Source: Verrucomicrobiaceae bacterium (lineage in GTDB: Bacteria > Verrucomicrobiota > Verrucomicrobiia > Verrucomicrobiales > Verrucomicrobiaceae). Taken from it: a stretch of 64,000 bases of DNA. The position numbers and the translations under genes are program-made. Positions 35,200-43,969 of this stretch are shown here, one piece after another. How positions within the stretch are numbered: position 1 is the first letter of the stretch; each line of letters starts with the position of its first letter. The stretch covers positions 62,001-126,000 of the forward strand of contig JAIXZA010000080.1 of NCBI GenBank assembly GCA_027489965.1, given 5' to 3'. The notes below the pieces were generated by a model. The model had not been told where the DNA came from and did no database searches. It saw nothing but the letters and a program-made list of their open reading frames with translations.

Positions 35200-36522
35200 T
35201 CATCCGATCAAGGCTGTGATCGGTCGGCCACGCCGGGAACCACTGCCCCCGTGAATATTGAAATTCCCCGCAGCCCCCACTGGTACAAGGTCGTCCTGGG
35301 CAATGCCGAGCAGTGCTCCGATTGTGGAGTGAAAGTCTAGCACACTGACAGGATTCTCATCGACACGAGTGGCAGTTGCATCCGTCTTCCCCCAGGCCTG
35401 GCCGCCACGCACTTTGCCACCAGCAATGAAGCTAGAAAAGGCAATGGGGTGATGATCGCGACCACCGTCATTGATCTTCGGCGTGCGGCCAAACTCAGTC
35501 GTCAGCACCACCAGAGTGCGCTTGAGCAGTCCAGACTCTTCGAGATCCGTCAAAAGTGCACTCACGGTATTGTCCAGCCTCGCGGCCAGACCTTCGACTG
35601 AGGTGAAATTATCGCTATGGGTATCCCACCCACCGAGTTCGACCTCGACAAACTTTGTTCCGCGCTCAATCAGACGCCTAGCCAAAAGCACACCTCTACC
35701 AAAGTCGTCATTGCCGTAGGCCTCCAGCACCTGATTGTTCTCTAGACTGAGGTTAAAAGCATCGAGATCTTTGCTTGTCATCAACTTTAGAGCATCGGCA
35801 TAGACATCCACATGAGCCTTGACCTCATCGGTGGGATAACGATTCATAAAAGCTTGATTCAGGCGGTCAGCGAGATCCGTGCGGCGATTGAGCGCAGTCA
35901 TTGAATCACCCTTTTGAAGCTTCGTATGCTCAAGACCTTTATTGGGATCCAGCACGGGCACAGGAGCATAGCGCGCATCTAGAAAACCACTTCCGGGATG
36001 CCCAGCGAGTCCGCCAAGGCGGATGTAAGGCGGCAAAGTCGAGTGCCCCTCGACCACCTGCCGCGCCACCCAAGAGCCTAAGGCTGGATACCGAAGCGAG
36101 GCTGATGTTTCAAACCCCGTCATGACCTTATAAGCGCCTTCTTCATGGGCACCCTGCGTGTGAGTCAAGCTTCGAATCACCGCCATCTTGTTGGCATGAT
36201 CGCCTAACTTTGGCAGGAAGTGAGAGAACTGAAGCCCATCAGCCTTGGTCTTGATCGTGCGGACCGGGCCACGATAATCGGCTGGAGCATCGGGCTTGGT
36301 ATCAAAGGTGTCCATGTGACTCATGCCACCTCTCATGTAGAGGTAAATCACATGATTTGCCGGAAGCTCGATGTTGCTGGTGGTGATCTCCGTCTCTTTA
36401 CCAAACAACGGAGCCAGAGTGCTGGCAGACGGCAAGAGACTGACGCCAAGACAAGTGCGCGCGAGGCGCTCAACGAAGCTACGGCGACTGATTTCATCAA
36501 GTTTGAGAAGTTCATTTTTCAT
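35200..36522 (-). CDS. DUF1501 domain protein, Tat-exported sulfatase-like
   Basis: 440 residues from ATG 36522. The N-terminus has a twin-arginine signal (SRRSFVERLARTCLGVSLL). The body matches the DUF1501 family of PVC bacteria, related to alkaline phosphatase/sulfatase folds: YLYMRGGMSHMDTFDTKPDAP, HTQGAHEEGAYKVMTG, FVEVELGGWDTHSDNF, LVVLTTEFGRTPKINDGGRDHHP. In planctomycetes and verrucomicrobia it is typically paired with a DUF1549/DUF1553 cytochrome gene, as here, 22 bases upstream. The family's enzyme activity is not established. A longer reading to 36660 lacks a signal peptide and is rejected. Confidence 0.88.
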   Translation of the reverse strand: MKNELLKLDEISRRSFVERLARTCLGVSLLPSASTLAPLFGKETEITTSNIELPANHVIYLYMRGGMSHMDTFDTKPDAPADYRGPVRTIKTKADGLQFSHFLPKLGDHANKMAVIRSLTHTQGAHEEGAYKVMTGFETSASLRYPALGSWVARQVVEGHSTLPPYIRLGGLAGHPGSGFLDARYAPVPVLDPNKGLEHTKLQKGDSMTALNRRTDLADRLNQAFMNRYPTDEVKAHVDVYADALKLMTSKDLDAFNLSLENNQVLEAYGNDDFGRGVLLARRLIERGTKFVEVELGGWDTHSDNFTSVEGLAARLDNTVSALLTDLEESGLLKRTLVVLTTEFGRTPKINDGGRDHHPIAFSSFIAGGKVRGGQAWGKTDATATRVDENPVSVLDFHSTIGALLGIAQDDLVPVGAAGNFNIHGGSGSRRGRPITALIG

Positions 36523-36544
36523 AATCGTCGGAACAAGAATTAAG

Positions 36545-39457
36545 TTAGTGTTGAAAGGCAAATTCAGCCGTGGAAAGCAGCGTTCGGGCGAGTGTCTTTG
36601 GGTTCCGTGCTTCACCGAGAATCTCGATGCAGGCGTCCAGCTCAGCTTTGTCTGGCTCACGTATCAGAATGGCTCGGAAGGCAGCACGAGCGACCTCACG
36701 AGCATTACCAGAACTGCGAAGGCTCACATTCAGTGGACTGCCTGAGCGAGCCACATGATCGAAGAAATCACTGTTCAGCATGAGCAGCGCCTGCGGCACC
36801 GTAGTGGCGGTCCAGTTGTCGTCGATAAAGTCACGATTCCCCTGGCCAAAAAGCCGCAAAAAATGTCCTGCGGGGGTGGGCTGCGGCAGCTCAGAGGCAC
36901 GCTCAAAACCGCCACCTGCAAACTCAGCCGCCATCTCACCGCGCAGACGTGCACGGCGCTGCTCAGCGTCCATGACGCGTTGCTCATCACTGGCCATCTG
37001 GCGGGCCACCGTGGTGACTTCGCTGGCTTTTTTCGCATTCACCGCCTTCTCTAGCTCCTTCACACCAGGCGGATCAAAGTCGAGCTTATCATCTAATCCC
37101 GTCACGGACAGCGACATCATCGAGTCCCACACCTGCTCAGCATTAAGCCTCCGCAGCACCGGGCCAGCAAAGCCATATTGACTGAGTTCACTAGCTTCAT
37201 TTGGCAGAATGCTAGACTCATTCCGATACGCCTGAGTCAGGCAGAAAATGCGTAGAATCTGACGCAGATCATAACGTGAATCCCGCACCACATTGGCAAG
37301 GTAATTTGCCAGATCAGGATTCGTACAATCAGCGATCTCACGCACCTGTTCAGGCGACCCAGCAAAAGGCAATCCAAAGAGCTTTTCCCAGAGTCTATTG
37401 GCTAGAGCAAGAGAAAAGCGCACGTTCTGTGGTGCCGTGATCCAAGACGCAAGAGTATCGGCCGGACGTGCTCCTGCCTGCGGAGCTTCTCCATAAAGAA
37501 CGGAAGCAGGCAAAAGGTCGCCAGGCTTCGCATCAGCATATTGGTAATCTTGAGGCAACTGCGCAGACTGCCCTTCACCATTCACCAGTCCCGAACCGCC
37601 AGCAGCACGCTGAAGCGCTTCCAGGGCGCGCCCGATTTGAGCATACTTAGCCTGCCGCTCAGGATCCATACGATTCATCGCTAACTTATCATAGCGCTCT
37701 TTGGCCTTTTGGATCTCTTCAGACTCGACCTGCCCCACTTGACTATTCCCGCTACCCATCTTGATCCCAGAAGTCCAGGCCATGAACTGGTGATAATCCT
37801 TCCTCGTCCACTTATCATAAGGGTGATCATGACACTGGGCGCAGGAGATTTGCAGACCTAGGAACAAGCTGGCTGTCGTCTCGATATTTGCTGCACGATT
37901 TGCCCCATCACGCAGGTAATAACCAGCAGCAGGCGCACGCCAGCCGAATCCCTCGGGGCTGAGTAGCTCACGCACCCACTGGTCATACGGTTTATTATCC
38001 CTGATGCTCTGCTTGATCCAGGCAAGATAAAAGGAGCCCTGTACATCCCCCTCCAGCCGATCCCGGGCGCGCAGCAGGCTCGCCCAGAAGTTGAACATGT
38101 GACTAACGTGCCCATTCGAGGCTAACAATCGATCAATCAAATGCAGATAACGCTCAGGAGATCGATCTGCTAGAAAGGTCTGCACCTCCAGCACTGTTGG
38201 GATACGCCCAACCAGATCGAGATGAACCCGCCGCACAAACGTCAGATCCGTAGCTGCTGCACGGGGCTTTTTGCCGCGCTTTTCAAGATCGTTGAGAATC
38301 AACTCATCAATTCGACGAGCCGTCGCAACTGGATCTGCCGCGTTGACGGCTTCCTCAGAGGTCGAAATCGTTACTTCACGGGCACGCTCAGAGGTCCAGT
38401 CACCGAAGTCCGCTCCCTCTTCAATCCAGCGATGGATCAAGCCTGACTCTTGAGACGTAAGCGGCGCCCCCTTACCCTCAGGCGGCATCGCGTCCTCATG
38501 ATCACGAGGCAGAGTCAGACTCCGCGTGAGAGAACTCTTGTCGGGCTTATGCGGAAAGACCAGATTATCCGTCCGACTTTTTTCACGAATGGCCGCCAGA
38601 TCATCGAGGCGAATATCCCCTTTAGGCTTTTTTTGTTCAGCGCTGTGACATTCAAAACAAGACCTTTTCAAAAGAGGCAACACCTGAGTCACGAAATCCA
38701 CAGGTCCATGCTTCGGCAGCATGAGATCTCCGGGCATACCGGGACTGGGTTTCGCCGCCAATCGTTCCGTCATGATCCGGCTTTCGACCATAACAGGCTG
38801 CAAAGGCTCCACCTTAGAGGGAGCACTAGGCAGTGGCGTCGGGATTGACATTTGCAGAGGCGATTCAGAAGGCCTTGATGCCTCAGCCATGACTTTCGGT
38901 GGATCGACTTGAACAGGCAAGGGCGTTGGTGCTGGCACAGGCTCTGAAGCTAGCGGCAGCCCACTGCTCGCCAGTCCCTTCTCAGGCAAAGATTGCTGGA
39001 CTGGCCAAGAAGCCTCTAAAACAGGCAAAAAAAGAGCTTTCCTTGCTGCAACGATCTCAGTCATGCCCGCCTGCTGGATCAAGTCATGCCAAGCAAGATT
39101 CCCAACTACACCACCTAACACCAATGCGGCCGCAGCCTGCCAGAGTCGTGGCGCTGCTTTCCACAAGCGCGCAGCAGGGCTGCCAAGCCGCCGCCGTGCT
39201 CCACGACGGAAGCCAATTGTCGCCTGCTCGATCTCGTTTCGAAGAGACTCAGAGCTACGCACATCGAGACTGGCCATGATGGCATCCTCAATCCGCTGCC
39301 CTTTCGCCACTGGCTCTAGAGCCACTCTCAGGAGCGCATCCATTTCGATCTGTCGCCGCAGTTCAACCATGGCCAGCTCATCCTTTTGCATAGCTTGCCA
39401 GCTTTCTGGAGACAGCTGATCACTTAAAATAACGTCAATGAGGTCTTCCGGCTTCAT
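36545..39457 (-). CDS. Anti-sigma-like domain fused to PSCyt1-DUF1549-DUF1553 protein
   Basis: 970 residues. Residues 1-100 are helical and resemble the cytoplasmic zone of FecR-type anti-sigma factors (DLIDVILSDQLSPESWQAM). A membrane helix follows (104-120), then a Pro-rich linker to 250, a planctomycete-type cytochrome motif CFECH (267-271), DUF1549 (about 380-600, FVRRVHLDLVGRIPTVLEVQ) and DUF1553 (about 690-940, NVRFSLALANRLWEKLFG). CAQCHDHPYDKW gives a second possible heme motif inside DUF1549. The ATG overlaps the sigma-factor stop (ATGA). The order suggests that an ECF sigma factor is held by a membrane protein whose periplasmic part is itself the heme enzyme. Confidence 0.82.
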   Translation of the reverse strand: MKPEDLIDVILSDQLSPESWQAMQKDELAMVELRRQIEMDALLRVALEPVAKGQRIEDAIMASLDVRSSESLRNEIEQATIGFRRGARRRLGSPAARLWKAAPRLWQAAAALVLGGVVGNLAWHDLIQQAGMTEIVAARKALFLPVLEASWPVQQSLPEKGLASSGLPLASEPVPAPTPLPVQVDPPKVMAEASRPSESPLQMSIPTPLPSAPSKVEPLQPVMVESRIMTERLAAKPSPGMPGDLMLPKHGPVDFVTQVLPLLKRSCFECHSAEQKKPKGDIRLDDLAAIREKSRTDNLVFPHKPDKSSLTRSLTLPRDHEDAMPPEGKGAPLTSQESGLIHRWIEEGADFGDWTSERAREVTISTSEEAVNAADPVATARRIDELILNDLEKRGKKPRAAATDLTFVRRVHLDLVGRIPTVLEVQTFLADRSPERYLHLIDRLLASNGHVSHMFNFWASLLRARDRLEGDVQGSFYLAWIKQSIRDNKPYDQWVRELLSPEGFGWRAPAAGYYLRDGANRAANIETTASLFLGLQISCAQCHDHPYDKWTRKDYHQFMAWTSGIKMGSGNSQVGQVESEEIQKAKERYDKLAMNRMDPERQAKYAQIGRALEALQRAAGGSGLVNGEGQSAQLPQDYQYADAKPGDLLPASVLYGEAPQAGARPADTLASWITAPQNVRFSLALANRLWEKLFGLPFAGSPEQVREIADCTNPDLANYLANVVRDSRYDLRQILRIFCLTQAYRNESSILPNEASELSQYGFAGPVLRRLNAEQVWDSMMSLSVTGLDDKLDFDPPGVKELEKAVNAKKASEVTTVARQMASDEQRVMDAEQRRARLRGEMAAEFAGGGFERASELPQPTPAGHFLRLFGQGNRDFIDDNWTATTVPQALLMLNSDFFDHVARSGSPLNVSLRSSGNAREVARAAFRAILIREPDKAELDACIEILGEARNPKTLARTLLSTAEFAFQH

Positions 39458-40026
39458 GAGGGAATAGATTGTGTTTCGATGCAGTCGCGCAGTTGCTGCC
39501 TCACTCGCATGAGTAGAGAGCGGATGGCTAAAGCGCTGCGTCCTGTGCGGCGGCCGATCTCATCATTGCTCAGTTCATGCTCATAACGCAGATCCAGGAT
39601 CTCCCGCTGGGAGTGGCGTAGTTTTTTCAGACAATGACTTAATTGATCCGCACGCGGGTTTTCCGCAGGTGACTCGACATTTTGCAGTGCTAGCTCCAGC
39701 CGCAAATGATCAAGGTAGCGCTCCTGCTTCAGTTCATCACGCGCATGAGCCTTCAGGCGGTCCCTTAGCAGATTGAGCGCAATGCTACGCAACCAGGGCT
39801 GAAGTGATCCGCTTTTAAAATCCTCCAGATGCTGATAAGCAAAAACAAAAGCATCATGCGCGACTTCATCAATCAAATGCGACACCGGAGCACGTAGCGC
39901 CAGATAGGTCCTTAAGGGTTGCAAATGGTTAGAGAGGAGCTTCCGAAACGAAGCTTCATCCCCATCAAGCACCTGCCGGACAAGAATCTCGTCGTTACTA
40001 ATTTCAGTTGGCAGCAAATCGGTCAT
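39454..40026 (-). CDS. ECF-family RNA polymerase sigma factor
   Basis: 190 residues. Region 2 is seen in FRKLLSNHLQPLRTYLALRA to AHDAFVFAYQHLEDFKSGSLQPWLRSIALNLLRDRLKAH. Region 4 is seen in CLKKLRHSQREILDLRYEHELSNDEIGRRTGRSALAIRSLLMRVRQQLRDCI. It is the first gene of a three-gene unit with the anti-sigma/cytochrome fusion and DUF1501. PVC genomes carry many such sigma factors; its target promoters are unknown. Confidence 0.88.
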   Translation of the reverse strand: MTDLLPTEISNDEILVRQVLDGDEASFRKLLSNHLQPLRTYLALRAPVSHLIDEVAHDAFVFAYQHLEDFKSGSLQPWLRSIALNLLRDRLKAHARDELKQERYLDHLRLELALQNVESPAENPRADQLSHCLKKLRHSQREILDLRYEHELSNDEIGRRTGRSALAIRSLLMRVRQQLRDCIETQSIPS

Positions 40027-40182
40027 TCATATGAGTTATGGACGACCAGCCACCAAGTGTTGCGGGAAAAATACAAACTTTTTTAAATCCCGTTTTAATC
40101 AACCTGCTTTCCACCACTCGAAATGAAAGTTCAATAAGTCGCGCCAAGCCTGAGATTTCACCAATCATTTTCGGCTCAAAAC

Positions 40183-40217
40183 AAAAAAGGCCGACAACAG
40201 AGAGTCATCGGCCTTTT
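40183..40217 (-). terminator. Rho-independent terminator after sucC
   Basis: On the minus strand a ten-pair stem AAAAGGCCGA...TCGGCCTTTT with a 13-base loop is followed by further T. It lies 20 bases after the sucC stop and shows that no sucD gene follows in the same transcript. Confidence 0.85.
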
Positions 40218-40237
40218 CAAATGAGCGGAGAGATCGG

Positions 40238-41425
40238 TTAGGCTTTACCGACTGCTGCGACGATCTTCTGCGCGGCATCAGTCAGACCTTCAGCATTGGT
40301 GATGGCAAGACCGCTAGCGGCCAAGGTGGCCTTACCGGCATCGACGTTGTTGCCTTCAAGGCGAACGACGAGAGGGATGTTCAGAGAAACTTCTTGGGCT
40401 GCGGCGATGATACCGTTGGCAATGATGTCGCAGTCCATGATGCCACCGAAGATGTTCACCAGGATGCCTTTCACGTTCGGATCACCGAGGATGATTTTAA
40501 AGGCGGCTGTAACCTGCTCTTTGGTGGCACCACCACCGACATCCAGGAAGTTAGCAGGCTCACCACCGTGGAGCTTGATGATGTCCATGGTGCTCATGGC
40601 TAGACCAGCACCGTTGACGAGACAGGCGATGTTTCCGTCCAATCCGATATAGTTCAGACCAAACTCGCTGGCAGCGACTTCACGTGGATCTTCTTCCGTG
40701 GTGTCGCGCATGGCCACGATGTCTTTTTGGCGGTAAAGTGCGTTATCATCAAAGTTGAACTTTGCATCCAGCGCCACGACTTGGTTTTCAGAGGTGATTG
40801 CCAGCGGATTCACTTCCACGAGGCAGCAGTCGCTCTTCAGATAGAGATTCCAGAGAGACATGAACAACTTCACAGCCTGATTAGCCAGGGCTCCTTGGAG
40901 TCCGAGAGAGGCTGCTACTTTGCGTGCTTGATAGGCCTGCAGACCCAGTGTCGGATGGACAAATTCTTTGAAGATCTTTTCAGGGGTCTTTTCAGCCACT
41001 TCTTCGATGTTCATGCCGCCTTCTGTGCTGGCGATGAGGGCATGACTGCTGCTCACACGATCAAATAGAATAGCGAAGTAGAACTCTTTTTTGATGTCCA
41101 CTGATTTAACGACCAGCACCTTGCTCACCAGTTTGCCTTCTGGACCAGTCTGATGGGTGACCAATGTCTGCCCAAGCATCTGTGCGGCGATCTCCTTGGC
41201 CTCAGCGGAGGTATTGATGACATGCACGCCACCTTTGAAGCCATTTTTAAAGGTGCCTTTACCTCGGCCACCTGCGTGGACCTGCGCTTTCACCACCAGC
41301 CCTGCACCACCGAGTTCATCAGCGATTTTACCCGCCTCCTCAGCTGTAGTAGCGACCTTTCCGAGAGGAGTAGCGACGCCGAATTTTTCGAAAAGTTCCT
41401 TGGCTTGGTATTCGTGGATGTTCAT
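40238..41425 (-). CDS. sucC: Succinyl-CoA synthetase (ADP-forming) beta subunit
   Basis: 395 residues with an ATP-grasp N-terminal domain ([56 protein letters not shown]) and the C-terminal ligase domain ([49 protein letters not shown]). It catalyses the substrate-level phosphorylation step of the TCA cycle with SucD. SucD is normally encoded next to it; here a terminator follows, so sucD must be elsewhere. Confidence 0.95.
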   Translation of the reverse strand: MNIHEYQAKELFEKFGVATPLGKVATTAEEAGKIADELGGAGLVVKAQVHAGGRGKGTFKNGFKGGVHVINTSAEAKEIAAQMLGQTLVTHQTGPEGKLVSKVLVVKSVDIKKEFYFAILFDRVSSSHALIASTEGGMNIEEVAEKTPEKIFKEFVHPTLGLQAYQARKVAASLGLQGALANQAVKLFMSLWNLYLKSDCCLVEVNPLAITSENQVVALDAKFNFDDNALYRQKDIVAMRDTTEEDPREVAASEFGLNYIGLDGNIACLVNGAGLAMSTMDIIKLHGGEPANFLDVGGGATKEQVTAAFKIILGDPNVKGILVNIFGGIMDCDIIANGIIAAAQEVSLNIPLVVRLEGNNVDAGKATLAASGLAITNAEGLTDAAQKIVAAVGKA

Positions 41426-41449
41426 GGGGGAGTGAAAAGAAGCGATTGG

Positions 41450-41477
41450 ATAGTAGGAGAGCGGGACATGCCGTCAA
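41450..41477 (-). promoter_or_regulatory. Sigma-70-type promoter for sucC
   Basis: On the minus strand TTGACG, 16 bases, TACTAT. The leader before the ATG at 41425 would be under 20 bases and has only CACTCCCCC before the start, so no Shine-Dalgarno site. Confidence 0.5.
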
Positions 41478-41523
41478 GAACGCAATCCACGCTAAGCTAA
41501 AAAGTGCCATCTGACGCAGTCTC

Positions 41524-41537
41524 CGCTACCGGTAGCG
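41524..41537. repeat. Perfect 14-base palindrome over the ABC ATPase stop
   Basis: CGCTACCGGTAGCG is fully symmetric and contains the stop codon of the ABC gene. No T-run follows, so it is not a clear terminator. Confidence 0.4.
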
Positions 41538-42263
41538 CGATAGGCCATCCAAGTACTCTCGCGCTAAGGCCGAATTAGGCTGCTCAAAGAACTGCTCAGC
41601 GGCGCAAGATTCCTCGACGCGCCCTTTGGCCAGAAAGACGACCCAATCGGCTACTTTTCGTGCAAAACTGATCTCATGAGTGGCTAGGACGATCTGCTGC
41701 CCGCCTTCTGCCAGTTCGCGAATCACATCCAAGACCTCGCCAGTCATCACGGGATCCAGGGCGGAGGTGGGTTCATCCAGCAATAGCAAGTCTGGCTTGG
41801 GCGCTAGGGCTCGCGCGATGGCGGCACGCTGCTGTTGGCCGCCGGAGAGTTCAGCTGGGCGTTTATGAAAATGTTCTTCTAATCCCAAACGCTTCAATAA
41901 CTCAAGAGCCCGTTCTTTGGCCTCTGGTTCGCTGAAACCGTGAACCACGCAAAGAGGCAGAACAATGTTTTGAAGAGCGCTGAGATGAGGAAAGAGATTG
42001 TAGCCCTGAAAGACAAAACCGTTTTTCCGCAAGGTTTTTAAGGCTTCGTTAGGCTCCTGTGGCAGCGGTTGATCATTAACGACGACCTCACCTGACTCTG
42101 GTAGCAGCAGGCCGCCGAGAACGCGCAGCAGGGTGGACTTGCCACCGCCACTCGGGCCGAGGAGCGCCACGACACGAGCGTCTTTGCCCGTCTGAAAGCT
42201 GGCACCATCTAGGGCAAGAAAATCGCCATAGCGCTTGGTCACTCGGCGGGTCTCAAGTTTCAT
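41526..42263 (-). CDS. Polar-amino-acid-type ABC transporter ATPase
   Basis: 245 residues from ATG 42263. Walker A GPSGGGKST, Q-loop FVFQGYNLFPHLSALQNIVLPL, signature LSGGQQQRAAIARAL, Walker B LLLLDEPTSALDP and ATHEISFARKVADWVVFL are complete. The sequence resembles GlnQ/HisP-type ATPases. It overlaps the 3' end of the permease gene by 11 bases, so the two form one transporter. Confidence 0.88.
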   Translation of the reverse strand: MKLETRRVTKRYGDFLALDGASFQTGKDARVVALLGPSGGGKSTLLRVLGGLLLPESGEVVVNDQPLPQEPNEALKTLRKNGFVFQGYNLFPHLSALQNIVLPLCVVHGFSEPEAKERALELLKRLGLEEHFHKRPAELSGGQQQRAAIARALAPKPDLLLLDEPTSALDPVMTGEVLDVIRELAEGGQQIVLATHEISFARKVADWVVFLAKGRVEESCAAEQFFEQPNSALAREYLDGLSRYR

Positions 42264-43002
42264 AAGCAAATCTCCTCTCTAATTTCCGCGCGTACCAAGA
42301 CAGTGGAATCGTGACGACGAGATAGGCTACGGCTAGAGGCAAATAGCCCTCCAGTGCGGTGTAGCTGCTGCTGTTCATGATGCGCACTTTTTGCACGAGT
42401 TCCTCAATGCCGATCACGGAAAGTAGAGACGAGTCTTTGATGAGAGAGACCATCTGGCCTGTCGTGCCGGGTAAAGCTCGACGCACAGCCTGGGGAATGA
42501 TCACGTAGCGATAGGTCTGCGCAGTATCAAAACCAACAGCTCGCGCGGCCTCACGCTGACTGGCACCGATGCTTTCCACGGCTCCGCGAAAAATCTCTGC
42601 CAGGTAAGCGCCCTCAAAGCAGCCTAATAGAACGGTGCCCACCACCAGGGGATCTCCCACGTGCAACGCAGTAGCCACAATGTAGTAGCCCAGCAAGAGC
42701 TGCACCAGCAATGGCGATCCGCGCAGAACCTCGACGATGCCAGTGCTTAGCAAATGCAAGGGCATGCAGGTGGATCGGCGGCCGATCATGAGGGCAAATC
42801 CGACCATGATGCTGACGACCATGGCCCCCAAAGAAATACCCAGTGTGGTGAACCAGCCCCAGATAAACTGCGAGCGGTATCCCCAGACCGAAGACCAATT
42901 CCAGCTGTAATGAACCGCGGCAAAGGTGATATAGAGTCCCAAAGACACGGCGGCCATGAGAGCAAAGCTCCAGAGCAGGCGGCGAGTCGGAGGATGATTC
43001 AT
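42253..43002 (-). CDS. Polar-amino-acid-type ABC transporter permease
   Basis: 249 residues from ATG 43002. It has about five membrane helices and the His/Glu/Gln/Arg permease signature (IVEVLRGSPLLVQLLLGYY; GAYLAEIFRGAVESIGASQREAARAVGFDTAQTYRYVIIPQAVRRALPG, the EAA loop). It pairs with the ATPase that follows. No substrate-binding protein gene is adjacent, so binding protein and specificity must come from elsewhere. Confidence 0.88.
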   Translation of the reverse strand: MNHPPTRRLLWSFALMAAVSLGLYITFAAVHYSWNWSSVWGYRSQFIWGWFTTLGISLGAMVVSIMVGFALMIGRRSTCMPLHLLSTGIVEVLRGSPLLVQLLLGYYIVATALHVGDPLVVGTVLLGCFEGAYLAEIFRGAVESIGASQREAARAVGFDTAQTYRYVIIPQAVRRALPGTTGQMVSLIKDSSLLSVIGIEELVQKVRIMNSSSYTALEGYLPLAVAYLVVTIPLSWYARKLERRFAYET

Positions 43003-43076
43003 GGATGACGCGATCAATCGATATACGCCCGTTTAGCAGGATCTGTGCTCTTATGCACGCTGATCCTTTCTTTGAT

Positions 43077-43886
43077 TCATGGATTCTGAACCTCCAGCTT
43101 GACCTCAGGTTCCGTTCCTGACGGTGAATTCGTCTCCAGATGCCCAGCAGGCCGAGCCGGCTGCGATTGGATAAACTCAACCACTCCTTTTGCGATCCCT
43201 TGGGTCAAAGCAGCCTGATACTCGCTCTGCTTCAATTTGGCCACTTCATCGGCGTGGGTGAGGAAGCCGCACTCGACCAAAACGGCGGGACATGGCGTGT
43301 GAGTGACCACAGCATAATTTTTGGCCTTGATGCCGCGATCCTCAGCTTTTGAGCCGAGACAGGCCTGCAACTGCACGCTTCGCGCCAGCCATTCACTGGC
43401 ATTTCGGCCCAGACTACCACCTTGCCCCCCCCGAGCAGACAGGGACTTTTGTTCGGCATAATAAGTTTCGATGCCGTGAACACTGGTGGTCTCGCTCGTA
43501 TTCAGATGCAGACTGACAAATAGGGTGGCCTTTGCCTGCTTAGCGATCTGGCTGCGCTCCTCTAGCTCGATGAAGACATCACGATCTCGCGTCATTTTCA
43601 CCCGCATCCCCAGATCCTGAAGCTGATCTCGAAGTTTCTGAGCTAGTGTGAGACTGAGGTTTTTTTCAATGAGACCCCCTGCGACCGCCCCGCCGTCCTG
43701 GCCGCCGTGCCCAGCATCCACAATCACCAAAGGAGCCGAGTCCAGCTCCCAGGGACGGATTATCACCGCAGGTACAGCCTCGAGTGATCGCGCCAGCCAG
43801 CCGAGAGCCAGCACTACCCCTGCCAGAGCCGAATAAGAGGCGCCGGAGCGAGTGATCAGGACGAGTTTTGAGACCCAGGGCGACAT
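43077..43886 (-). CDS. N-acetylmuramoyl-L-alanine amidase (Amidase_3 family)
   Basis: 269 residues, with an N-terminal hydrophobic segment (SGASYSALAGVVLALGWLARSL) acting as signal or anchor. Zinc and catalytic motifs are IVDAGHGGQDGG, LIEKNLSL, SLHLNTS and VLVECGFLTH. It cleaves peptide stems from peptidoglycan. It is divergent to the LysM protein gene, with 83 bases between starts, so both probably share control over wall remodelling. Confidence 0.88.
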   Translation of the reverse strand: MSPWVSKLVLITRSGASYSALAGVVLALGWLARSLEAVPAVIIRPWELDSAPLVIVDAGHGGQDGGAVAGGLIEKNLSLTLAQKLRDQLQDLGMRVKMTRDRDVFIELEERSQIAKQAKATLFVSLHLNTSETTSVHGIETYYAEQKSLSARGGQGGSLGRNASEWLARSVQLQACLGSKAEDRGIKAKNYAVVTHTPCPAVLVECGFLTHADEVAKLKQSEYQAALTQGIAKGVVEFIQSQPARPAGHLETNSPSGTEPEVKLEVQNP

Positions 43887-43969
43887 GAGAAAGAACCGTT
43901 TTTTTGAAATTTATACGGAAATTTTAAAAATTAACTGGAGCGGATTACTAAATAGACTAAACTAATAAC

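Noticed and set aside
42614..43180. 188-codon minus-strand frame overlapping permease and amidase
   Set aside because: It lies out of frame with two recognised genes and its translation has no membrane or catalytic pattern.
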